Assembly (NCBI GenBank): GCA_038049695.1
Contig: CP142455.1
Span: 30,479,501 to 30,543,500 of the forward strand
Reading direction: 5' to 3'
Length of the DNA stretch: 64,000 nucleotides
From: Cinnamomum chago
Taxonomy: Eukaryota > Streptophyta > Magnoliopsida > Laurales > Lauraceae
In this document: positions 55,369 to 64,000 of the stretch, one piece after another
How the letters are laid out: the number at the start of each line of letters is the position of its first letter
How positions within the stretch are numbered: position 1 is the first letter of the stretch
Notes under the pieces: model-generated
Database searches by the model: none
Told to the model about the DNA's origin: nothing
The model's input: only the letters and a program-made list of their open reading frames with translations
Made by a program: the position numbers and the translations under genes

Positions 55369-57371
55369 TGTTTGAAGGCCGTGGTTCCTGGAGAGCGAGA
55401 GCCCAAACAAGTCAACATGGCCGAGATGGAGAAAAAGCTGGACGAGGTTGGTCAGGACCCAGAGAAGAAGAGCGTGGAAGATCTAATAGAAATTAGAATC
55501 GACCTGCATGATCCCGAGAGATTCTTCTTGTTCGAGAGCCAGCTTACCGAGCCAAAGAGGTCCGAGCTGGTCGAATTCTTGATGCTAAACAGAAAAGTCT
55601 TCGCCTGGACACCCTATGAGATGCCTGGCATCGACCCCAAGGTCATGTGCCATAAGTTAAACGTGGACCCCAACCATAAGTCCGTAATGCAAAAAGCTCG
55701 CAGAGCTGAGGTGCCGCAGACAGAGGCCATAATGGAGGAGGTGGACAAGCTGCTGGAAGCCAAAGTGATCAGATAGGTCTAATACCCAGTCTGGCTGGCT
55801 AATACAGTGGTGGTCAAGAAGAAAACAGGCAAGTGGAGAGTGTGCGTTGACTTCACCGACTTCAACAAGGCCTGCCCCAAGGACAGCTTCCCTCTCCTAA
55901 AAATTGATCAGATGATCAACGCCACCGCTTGTCATGACAGAATGAGCTTCCTCAACGCGTACCGATGCTATCATCAAATACCTCTGTACAGACCAGATGA
56001 AGAGAAGACTGCCTTCATAACACCCAGAGGCACCTACTGTTACAAAGTAATGCCATTTGGGTTAAAGAACGCGGGAGCGACCTATCAGCGGCTCGTCACC
56101 AAGATGTTCCAGGCGCAGCTCGGCAAAATCGTCGAAGTATACATTGACGATATGGTCGTCAAATCGAAGCAGGTGCAGAATCATTTGGAGGATCTAGCTC
56201 AAGTTTTCGACATTCTGAAGAAGTTTAAGCTCAAGCTCAATGCTTCTAAGTGTGCTTTCGGCGTCGGCTCCGGCAAATTTCTTGGGAGCTTGGTCACACG
56301 AAGAGGAATCGAGGCTAATTCAGATCAGATATCCGCCATCCTCAGAGTGCAGAATTCGACCAGTGCGAAAGAGGTCCAAAAGCTCACTGGCATGGCTACT
56401 GCACTGAACCGCTTCATCAGCAGGTCCTCAGATAAGTGCCGACCCTTCTTTCAACTTCTTAGAAAAAAATTGAAATTTCATTGGACCCCAGAGTGTGACC
56501 AGGCCTTGCAAGCACTCAAGGCCTATCTCTCTTCACCCCCCCTTACTCTCAACTCCGAAACATGGAGAAGTTTTGTATCTATATTTGGCGGTCTCGGATC
56601 ACGCTGTGAGCTCGGTCCTCGTTAGAGAGGAAGATAAGCTTCAAAAGCCAATTTATTATACGAGCAAGACCCTTCTTGATGTCGAGACTAGCTATTTGCA
56701 ATTGGAGAAGCTCGCGTTGGCGCTCGTCAGCGCCTCGCGCAAGCTCTCCCATTATTTTCAAACTCACACCATTGTGGTTGTTACGGAACATCCACTTAAA
56801 TCTGTTTTCAAAAAAGCTGACTTTTTCAGGGAGGATCTTCAGATGGGCGGTTAAGCTGGGTCAGTATGATATTCAATACCAACCCAGGACAGTGATTAAA
56901 GCCCAAGTGTTGGCAGATTTCATCGTGGAGTTCTCTCCAAGTTCGGCACCAACTCAGCTCGGCACCGAACTGGGGGGCAGAGGACATGAGGAAGCACTCA
57001 CGGAGACTGATGGCTCATCTCAGAATCAATGTCTTGCCTCGGCCTGGAGAGTCTTCGTTGACGGATCCTCAACTTCTAGAAAAGCTAGCATCGGTGTTGT
57101 CCTACAATCACCAGAAGGATTGGTCATCGAGCAGGCTCTGACGTTGGATTTCAAGGCATTAAACAATGAAGCTGAGTATGAAGCCCTAATAGTAGGACTA
57201 AACAGCGCCAAAATCCTCGAAGCTCAGCAGCTAGTGGTCTTCAGTGATTCACAGCTGGTGACGAACCAGCTGACTGGAGACTACCAAGCTCGCGACGACA
57301 GGATGACCGCCTATCAGCCCTTGCAAGAAAGCTGCTCTCTCAGTTCCAAACAGCCGAGGTCAGACAGATAG
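55369..57371 (+). pseudogene. Reverse transcriptase and RNase H of gypsy pol, broken
   Basis: The reverse transcriptase is readable from about 55600: KWRVCVDFTDFNKACPKD, MPFGLKNAGATYQRL and the YIDD box (VEVYIDDMVVKSK near 56140). In the first catalytic motif the expected Asp is Asn (SFLNAYRCYHQI near 55950), which would abolish activity. Stops at 55774 and 55780 and frame changes near 56565, 56830 and 57330 follow. RNase H keeps FVDGSS (near 57060), NNEAEYEAL (near 57165) and FSDSQLV (near 57243). The order is that of Ty3/gypsy. Confidence 0.88.
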
Positions 57372-58330
57372 GCAAAGAGTCCAATTCTCACACCGACGCC
57401 CTTGCTAACTTAGCCTCCGCTGTCGAAACAGGAATGAGAAGAACCATTGAAGTAGGATCGTTGACGATGCCCAGTATAGAGCTCCATCCACCTCAGGAAG
57501 TCATATGCCTTAATCTCGGCCCGAGCTGGATGGACCCAATCATCTCTTACCTCAAGGATGACCAGCTTCCCGAGGACAAAATTGAGGCTCACCGAATCAG
57601 ACTCAAAGTAGCCCGGTTCTGGTTGTCTCCCGAAGGTAAGCTTTACAGGAAGTCATTCACAGAACTTTGGTTTCGGACAACGGGACCCAGTTTGATTCCA
57701 ACCTCTTCAAGAACTTATGCCAAGAGCTCGGCATTAGGAACCACTACTCCACTCCAGCGTACCTGTAGAGCAATGATCAAGCAGAGATCTCTAACAAGGT
57801 GGTACTCGATGGGCTGAAGAAGCGACTCGACCGAGCTAAAGGAAAATGTAGAAGAACTCCCAAGCTTCCTGTGGGCTTACAGAACAACTCCGAGGGACTC
57901 CACTTCGGCAACGCTCTTCTCCCTAGCCTATGGGATGAAGGCGGTCATTCCCTTAGAAATCGGCCTCCCAACTCTGAGATCTGAACTCTTTGATCAAGGC
58001 TAGAATGAGACAAATTTAGCTCTGGAATTGGATTTAACCGAAGCACGCAGAGAAGCAGCAGCCATCAGACTGGCCGCCTATCAACAGCAATTGGCCAAAG
58101 GTTATAACCAGAGGGTCAGAGAGAGGAAATTCTCGGTTGGTGAGCTGGTTCTAAAGAAAACACTCCCGGGTGACAAGGATCCAAATCAAGGCAAGCTAGC
58201 ACCGAATTGGCATGGACCATTCAAAGTGATTTCCACTGCCGGACAGTCAGCCTATAGACTTGAAGATATGGATGGCCGACAGTTACCACGGCCATGGAAC
58301 GCGTCGCACCTCAAGAAGTTCTATTTTTAA
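57372..58330 (+). pseudogene. Integrase remnant of gypsy pol with internal deletion
   Basis: After the RNase H end (SHTDALANLAS near 57390) the linker runs to KLYRKSF near 57650. It is followed directly, in another frame, by the second catalytic block SDNGTQFDSN. The HHCC zinc-binding domain and the first catalytic Asp region are missing, which implies a deletion of a few hundred bases near 57657. The C-terminal part from 58028 (YNQRVRERKFSVGELVLKK, NWHGPFKVI, HLKKFYF) is intact and ends at 58330. Confidence 0.85.
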
Positions 58331-58427
58331 TTTGTACTAAAAATTTTCAAGATTAATAAAAGCAGTCTTCTTGTTGCTCGATTCAGTCATAGAATTTGGT
58401 TGTAGTTATCGGCAGTTCGGCGACAGC

Positions 58428-58793
58428 GCCACTGATGAGATTGCCTTTGGGTCGGTACATATACCACCCATGCATGAAGCCATTACTACGGCCACTGATG
58501 AGATTGCCTTTGGGTCGGTACATATACCACCCAGGCATGAAGCCATTACGGCCACTAATGAGATTGCCTTTGGGTCGGTACATATACCACCCAGGCATGA
58601 AGCCATTACGGCCATTGATGAGATTTGCCTTTGGGTCGGTATATATACCAACCAGGCATGAAGCCATCTCGGCCACTAACGGGATTGCCGTAGGGTGGTT
58701 CACTCCACCCAGGCATGAAGCCATTTCGGCCAACGTGGTTGCCGTAAGGCTGGTACGTAACGCCCAGGCTTGAGTCCATTTCGGCCGAAAGGC
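58428..58793. repeat. Six tandem units of about 60 bp between pol and the antisense gene
   Basis: Units start near 58428, 58492, 58553, 58612, 58673 and 58732. Each carries ATGAGATTGCCTTTGGGTCG, ATATACCACCC and GGCATGAAGCCATT. The first four are almost identical and the last two diverge. The overlapping short frames in several registers only reflect the repeat. It lies between the ends of the convergent sense pol and antisense gene. Confidence 0.88.
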
Positions 58794-59103
58794 TCCTCGG
58801 GTTGACACGCCTGAGCTTCCCCAAGCGGGAAAAACGTTATTAAAGGTGTTAAGGTGTCTTAAGAGTTCGTGGAGCCATATTAGACAATGGTGTTTAAGCT
58901 CGGCCAGTCCCTCCAAAACGGATTAAAATCGAGCCAAACTGAAACACTTGTAAAAAAGAAAATGCAAAAAGCAGCAAGACAAAAAAGGAGTCCACGATAT
59001 GAGGCAAAAATTCAATTGTATTGATTCATTGAATATTACAATTGTCATTACATTGGATAAAAACAAAAAAAAAGAGAAAATACATCATTATTGCAAAAGG
59101 CCT

Positions 59104-61360
59104 TCAAGAGTCGGGGGCAGAGGCGTCGGCGTCGACCTCGGGCTGGGTGGCAGGCTCTATGATGACGTTAATTATGGGAGTCGACGGGCCGGGGAAGTTC
59201 GGCGGATTCACGAAGGACGGGTGGTCCTCCGTAATCCCCACCTCTTTCAAGGCAGCGTGCCACGACTTCTCCCAAGCCTGATCTCTCACACGGAGCACCC
59301 TAGCCTCGTAATGCGACGTCGCCTGCTTTATCTCATCCGTAAAAATGGCGTCGCCTTCTGCTTGAGCTTTGGCCTCGGCCTCAGTCGCTCTCTGCGTTTC
59401 TGCCCGGAGGTCTTCCTTCAGCTTCTCCACTGAGGCCTCGAGTTCAGCGATTTTATTTTTCCCTGCCTCAACCTCAGCCCTGGCACCCCCGAGCTCGGCC
59501 TCAAGCTTGCCCTTCAGCGCCTCCAGCTGACTCGCCTTCTGGGTACTGGCCCCCAGAGCTTCTTCAAGTTCTTTCTTCTCCTTATCAAGCTCGGCGATCT
59601 GGGGGCTTTGCTTATTGAATCTGTCGATGACCACCATCGACTTCTGCAGCGTCTGTTGAAAGGCAAAGAAGCAACAATCAGCCGAGATGAAACACTTAGT
59701 AAAAAAAAAAAGGGGTTGAAGCAATGAAAAGATCGAAGACCGAAAATTCACCTGGAAGCAGGACTGCAGCAGCGACGACAGCAGCTTTGGGTCGCTGTAC
59801 CTCGTGTGATGCTCCATGTCCGCCAACAGGGCACACGCTTTGCCGAGTGTCTCGAGGACGAGAGAGCTGGACCTCTTGTGAATGGTATCCTCGATGGTTA
59901 TTGGCTTGCCCGTGTCGAGGACGAAGCTCGACTCCCAGGGAGCTGGCAGTAATGTCACACCCGAGCTTGTCCCCTCCTCTCTCGGTCTCTTCCTCGAGAT
60001 GCTCCCACCTTGTCCCGCTTCGGTTGAGGACGGCCGAGCCTTTGGATGTGCAGCTTGAACGAAGGCCTCCTCTCCCTCATCAGCAGGGACCGTGATGGGC
60101 TCATAAACCGAGATCTCGGCGGCCTCCGAGACCACAGGCGGAGGGGACCTAGGGGCTTCGTCCCCAAACGCCAGGGAGTCCAAGTCCGAGTCACCGGAAT
60201 GCGCGGCATCTCTTCTGTCAAACTTGGCGAAGAACGGCGGGGTCGTCTTATGAGAGGAGTCTCGTTGGACTCCAGTTCGGGGGTCGAAGCTTCGGTTCCG
60301 GATGCAACCCTGCTGGCAATCTCGGGCGTTATCCGAGAGGGACTTGCTTTTGCCTCGGGTTCGCCTCTCTTCGGATTCTCTTGCGGCGGCTGTCGAGGGA
60401 CATCAGCTCTCTTGTAGAAGTCGCGGTACTTCGACTCGTAGCCCAAGATTGCCCAAGCCGACTTGTCTGAGAACTCCGTGCACCTCAAGATCCTCTGATG
60501 CCAGGCCTCGTTCTTCTTCCAGTTGACTTGCCTGGCAAATTGCTTCCTCTCTCGAGCAGCTGCATGATCAAGTAAAGCGTCAGTTCGGGAAAGTAAAAGA
60601 AACAGAACAGAATTAGAACTAGAAGAATGATCTCATACTTGGAATGACCCCAGGGCGACGAGGGACTCTGTATGCTCTATCCTCTCCGGCGTCGAACTCC
60701 AAGTTGCCCGAGACAGACAAGAGGTCATCCCCCGCATATTTGTTGGAGTCTTCAAGCGCTGTGACGAAACTTTTTCGATGGGGCTTGACTCGGAGGTAGT
60801 AAGTGTCCTCCCGAGACTGACAGATATCATAGATGTCCTCTATGTCATAGACGCCGAGGTCGATGTCTAGGTGCCTATTGAGCACAGCCATGCCCATGAT
60901 GATTTTGTAGCCGTTGGGCATCAGTTGGCAAGGGGTGATGGACCAGGCGCTAAGGCAGGCCCTAAGCAGGGGATCTAAAGGAAACCTAACCCCGCCCTCT
61001 ATGACAACAATCAGAGGGATGGGCATCCAGCCATCGAAGTACGAGCGGCTCACATGATCCATGGGATCCGCTCGCCGGACGAAGACATCGTCCGGTACTC
61101 TGTACGCTGACTAAACCCCTCTATGGCTGCTATGCTCTCTAACCAGTGGCTATATATCCCCATGTCTAAAAGAAAAGAAGAGAAATGAGGAAGGGAAGGA
61201 ACCAAAGGGAAAGCAGTGAATAACTAAACGAACTTGGAGGACTTACTGACAAGAAGAGTCTAGGGGCGGAGACGATTTCTGTTGTGAATCTGCGCTGGAC
61301 GTCGCTGAAGGCTCTGCTCTGGAGTTTTTGGAAGTCCTTTTTCGAAAATGAGAAGTAAGA
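59104..61360 (-). pseudogene. Antisense spliced gene of the gypsy element (Transposase_28-like domain plus coiled coil)
   Basis: On the minus strand four exons can be traced: a 5' exon (about 61360-61247), 61165-60639, 60559-59752 and 59652-59104. The introns are 61246-61166 (GTAAGT..TTTTAG), 60638-60560 (GTATGA..ATGCAG) and 59751-59653 (GTGAAT..CAACAG), of 81, 79 and 99 nt. The ATG is at 61163. Exon 2 encodes a domain with RFPLDPLLRACLSAW and PNGYKIIMGMAVLNRHL, like the Pfam family Transposase_28 (putative gypsy-type transposon). Exon 3 starts with QFARQVNWKKNEAWHQ, then a low-complexity part. The last exon is a long coiled coil (AELDKEKKELEEAL onward). The function of such antisense proteins is unknown. 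Frame breaks near 61112 and about 60200 make this copy defective. Confidence 0.75.
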
Positions 61361-61386
61361 AAGGGGAAGAAGAAGAAGATGCAACC

Positions 61387-61393
61387 ATTTATA
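61387..61393 (-). promoter_or_regulatory. TATA box of the antisense gene
   Basis: The minus strand reads TATAAATGG about 30 bp upstream of the inferred first exon and 230 bp upstream of the ATG. It lies outside the LTR, so the antisense gene appears to have its own promoter. Confidence 0.55.
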
Positions 61394-61700
61394 AAAAAAA
61401 AAAAAAGAGAGGGAAGCGCCCATTGATGGTGCCGTTTCCGAAATTCAAAAATGTCGCTTCAAAAGGCTGCACGGGCACCCTGCTTGACAACGCGGCAAAC
61501 CAGATGGTGACGCGTGTCATCGACTGTTTATCTCCCGCAATAATTAGGGCATGGCATTTACTGGCATTTACTACCCCAGACATGCGGAGAGAAGTTGGAT
61601 AAGGACCACGTGTCGACAGCTGACGTCAGGGCAAGAATCTCCGGCGGTTTTTCGTGATTATAGCTCCCAACCTCAAGGAATCCAAGATCCCAAGAAGTCT

Positions 61701-61716
61701 GAAGCTAGGGGGCAAT
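61701..61716 (+). other. Polypurine tract of the gypsy element
   Basis: GAAGCTAGGGGGCAAT directly precedes the 3' LTR start TGTGTGG at 61717. Confidence 0.75.
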
Positions 61717-62538
61717 TGTGTGGGGCAATACTTGATACGCAAGTTATGCTAAGCCCAGCAATAATGCCAGCTCTTGTACTTCATCTTGGCCATGCGCTTT
61801 TTGGCTCGAACGCTGATGTGCTTGTTGAGACCAGCACTGGTCGCCACGACCTCGGCCCCGCACCTCGTCCGAAGTTACGCATCTCGGCCGCTGCTGGATG
61901 ACAGACTGCTTGCCGAGACAGGCACTGACAACCATGTCCCACCTTAGGACACGTGGCAGGATATGAGCACACGCTGATGGGACAGATGCACCATCTCAGC
62001 CGTCCAGAATCCTTATAAAATCCCTGACAGAGCCACACCTAGCGGCTACAGCCGTATCAGGACAGGGCCTAAGAAAGGATCCGATGGAACCTTTGCCTCC
62101 AACAGGTCAAGGCAAGATCAGGCCCAATGTGACTAGCATTTAATGCAATATGGGCTGATCGGACCATCATTTAATGAAATGTGGGCTATGATGGATCCTC
62201 ATTAATTACTCTATGGGCTAATGGGACCCTAGCAGTCAAATCATTAGGTCCACTATCATGTATCTAGGACTTCTCTCTTATAAAGGGAATACCACTCAAA
62301 AACCAGGTACGCACACATGCATGCAATCTTCTAGCCGTTACTCTGCCTCTCTTCTTCTCCAATCTTAGTCCCAGCACTAACAAAGGCATCGGAGAGGCCT
62401 GCGCTGCCCACAGCCAGGGTCATCTGACTGTTTTCTCTCCCCTTTCAGGTCCCTGAAGCGGCTAGCTCTGCACAGTCGATTGGATAAGTCCTTTTAAGGC
62501 TCCCCCTAACTTTGTGAGTTATATTTTCTGTACTTACA
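61717..62538 (+). repeat. 3' LTR of the gypsy element (822 bp)
   Basis: It is homologous to 52124-52947 along its full length with about 94-95 percent identity by hand count. TATAAAG is near 62279. It ends CTTACA at 62538 before the duplication ATCAC. Confidence 0.93.
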
Positions 62539-62543
62539 ATCAC

Positions 62544-63515
62544 CATCACCATCGTCATCGTTGTAAATTGTAGGATTTTGCTCTGTTTGATGATATTTGT
62601 ATTGCTGTGATGCGAGTTTTTCATCTTGTTTTGATTTAGAGAATTTGAAATTAGGTATGATTAAGGATTAATTGTCTACAATTGGGTTATGATGTCTAGT
62701 TGAAGTTGAAGCTGGGGTTTCAGTTAATGAAGCTGAACTACTTCCATATCTATTGTATTCTTAATGTTTGATGGCTCTTGTAATGCTTTTTATGTGAGTT
62801 TTACTTCTCATGTTGATTTAAGTGAAATTTTAAACTAATTTCGATTCTGGAATACTTGATCTGCATTTGGTTGGTTGGTTTTCTATTGAAATTGCATTTG
62901 TTCATGCTGTATGATTTGGTCATCATAATTTTTTTTTTTTTTTAGGAATTTGGTTGCTTTTGTTTTTTTTCTTTCAGTAATATTATTTGATAGCTTCACA
63001 AGATGTTGACATTATTGATTGGACTATTAGTTTCATTTTTTTACTACCAATATTGTTAATTGCTAATGGTGGTGGGTATATTAGATCACTTTTGAGAAAG
63101 CCATACAAATATGCGTCTTGTCTCTAGTGATGGATGTGGAAGCTATTTGAATGTGGACAAAGAGAAGGCTGGCGGTTTGATTGACCCTTTGTATGCAAGC
63201 CACTGGCAAGTAGCTTGCTTTGTGAAGCCATTGCCAATTATAGGTAAACTGGTTACATGTAATTAGGTTGAGTAAATCGAAAGTAGGGAAACCAAAATTG
63301 ATAAACATGGGGCTAACAATGTATTCTGGTGGTGGTATGTGCTGGTTGTGGGTTGTTTACCTTCTATGTTAAATGATTCTTGGAGTAGAGCAGTTAATTG
63401 ACTGTATGGCATGTGTTGGGTGGAATGGATATGGGTGTACAGGAGATGGCCTTGTCACTGGTTAGTAAAGTTTTAAATGATTCCTTGGATGTTTAACACT
63501 TATTTCAATTGTAGG
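62544..63515. other. Non-coding stretch upstream of the Myb/SANT gene
   Basis: No coding sequence is recognised. CACCATCACCATCGTCATCG at the start is a short trinucleotide-like run into which the gypsy element inserted. CAATTGTAG at 63506-63514 is a good splice acceptor directly before the ATG at 63516, so this stretch is probably an intron or 5' leader of the following gene. Confidence 0.4.
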
Positions 63516-64000
63516 ATGTCTGAACCGACTAGCCATCAAGCTGCGCACATAGCTTCAATAAGAAACATGAAATGGACAAATGAACATGATGATGTGCTGC
63601 TCCACATCATGCTTGAGATGCGCAAAGAAGGCAAAGTAATCCTTGGGGGGTTTACCTCGGAGGGATGGGCTTTGATTACAAAGGAAATGAAAACCAAACT
63701 TGGGCCCCAATTCAGTAAAGATAAATTGAAGAATAGGATGAAGACCTTCAAAAAATGGTATAGCGCGATGAAGGCTTTGCTATATTTAAGTGGGTTTTGG
63801 ATAGGATGAAGAAAGAAAAAAAGGTCACAGCAGAAGACGGGGTGTGGCATGATTACATTGCGGTGAGATTCTTATTTAGTATATGTGGGGTTTTTTCATT
63901 GTGTTATATGTGGGTTTTTTTTTCTGTGTTATGCAAGTTTGACTTATGATCTATTACCCATGCAATGTAGGCACATCCTAGAGCTAATATGTATAGGTCC
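63516..64000 (+). pseudogene. Myb/SANT-like domain gene, 5' part, with a frame break; continues beyond the window
   Basis: ATG 63516 gives MSEPTSHQAAHIASIRN followed by a Myb/SANT-like DNA-binding domain (MKWTNEHDDVLLHIMLEMRK, FTSEGWALITKEM, FSKDKLKNRMKTFKKWY), the fold of plant L10-interacting MYB-like proteins and of PIF/Harbinger accessory proteins. Near 63797 one extra base breaks the frame. In the shifted frame the domain goes on as DEERKKVTAEDGVWHDYIA, then a GTGAGA donor at 63863 and a TGTAG acceptor at 63970, and AHPRANMYRS up to the window end. The base may be a real mutation or a sequence error. I cannot tell whether it is a host gene or a transposon-borne one. Confidence 0.7.

Larger units (their letters stand above)
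52124..62538 (+). mobile_element. Ty3/gypsy LTR retrotransposon, Tat-like, complete in outline but decayed
   Basis: The element has LTRs at 52124-52947 and 61717-62538, exact target duplication ATCAC (52119-52123 and 62539-62543), a primer-binding site, gag, protease, reverse transcriptase, RNase H and part of integrase on the plus strand. About 3.4 kb between pol and the 3' LTR contain a tandem repeat and an antisense spliced gene. That extra antisense gene and the gypsy pol order fit the Tat lineage. By hand count the LTRs differ at roughly 45 of about 820 positions, mostly transitions, so the insertion is far older than the one at 38185-45895. Many stops, frameshifts and an integrase deletion make it inactive. 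Confidence 0.92.

Noticed and set aside
58371..58824. Overlapping repetitive reading frames in both strands after integrase
   Set aside because: They result from the 60-bp tandem repeat, whose units stay open in several frames.

Overview
The window looks like nuclear DNA of a flowering plant, probably a eudicot with a repeat-rich genome. It is AT-rich and gene-poor. It has spliceosomal introns, plant-type LTR retrotransposons primed by initiator-Met tRNA, a plant LINE with a DUF4283-type ORF1, Mutator-type and CACTA-like MITEs, and one intact receptor-like-protein gene of the plant immune type. I cannot name the species. I see no CRISPR, operon or bacterial feature.

Layout. 1-3730: part of a minus-strand Copia-type element (PBS, 2.0-kb LTR). 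5397-8840: a 3.4-kb solo LTR with target duplication CCTTG. 11817-11985: a tRNA-derived SINE. 12027-17867: a near-complete LINE with an intact 1197-aa endonuclease/reverse transcriptase ORF. 18632-20422: a solo LTR (duplication GGTTG) of the same family as the young element further right. 20.4-31.2 kb: non-coding blocks present two or three times, with MITEs, ending just upstream of the receptor gene. 31668-34910: intact LRR receptor-like protein of 1080 aa. 35619-36330: Mutator-type MITE with a 9-bp duplication. 37315-46729: a three-level nest, in which a 1.7-kb solo LTR (duplication TTTCT) is split by a very young non-coding 7.7-kb LTR retrotransposon (38185-45895, duplication GTGCC), whose 5' LTR is split by a 205-bp CACTA-like foldback MITE. 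52124-62538: a decayed Ty3/gypsy element (duplication ATCAC) with gag-pol on the plus strand and an independent, spliced antisense gene near its 3' LTR. 63516-64000: start of a Myb/SANT-like gene running off the window.

How it fits together. Only the receptor-like protein looks like a working host gene; the Myb/SANT gene has a frame break. Almost everything else is transposons in different states of decay. The repeated blocks upstream of the receptor gene suggest that it sits in a cluster that grew by tandem duplication. The 7.7-kb element has no protein gene, yet its two LTRs show no difference I can find apart from the MITE, so it must have been moved recently by enzymes from elsewhere. Its promoter region carries an ordered array of perfect palindromes plus cell-cycle-type MYB motifs, and the same combination occurs in the older solo LTR. 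That element is the most interesting object in the window.
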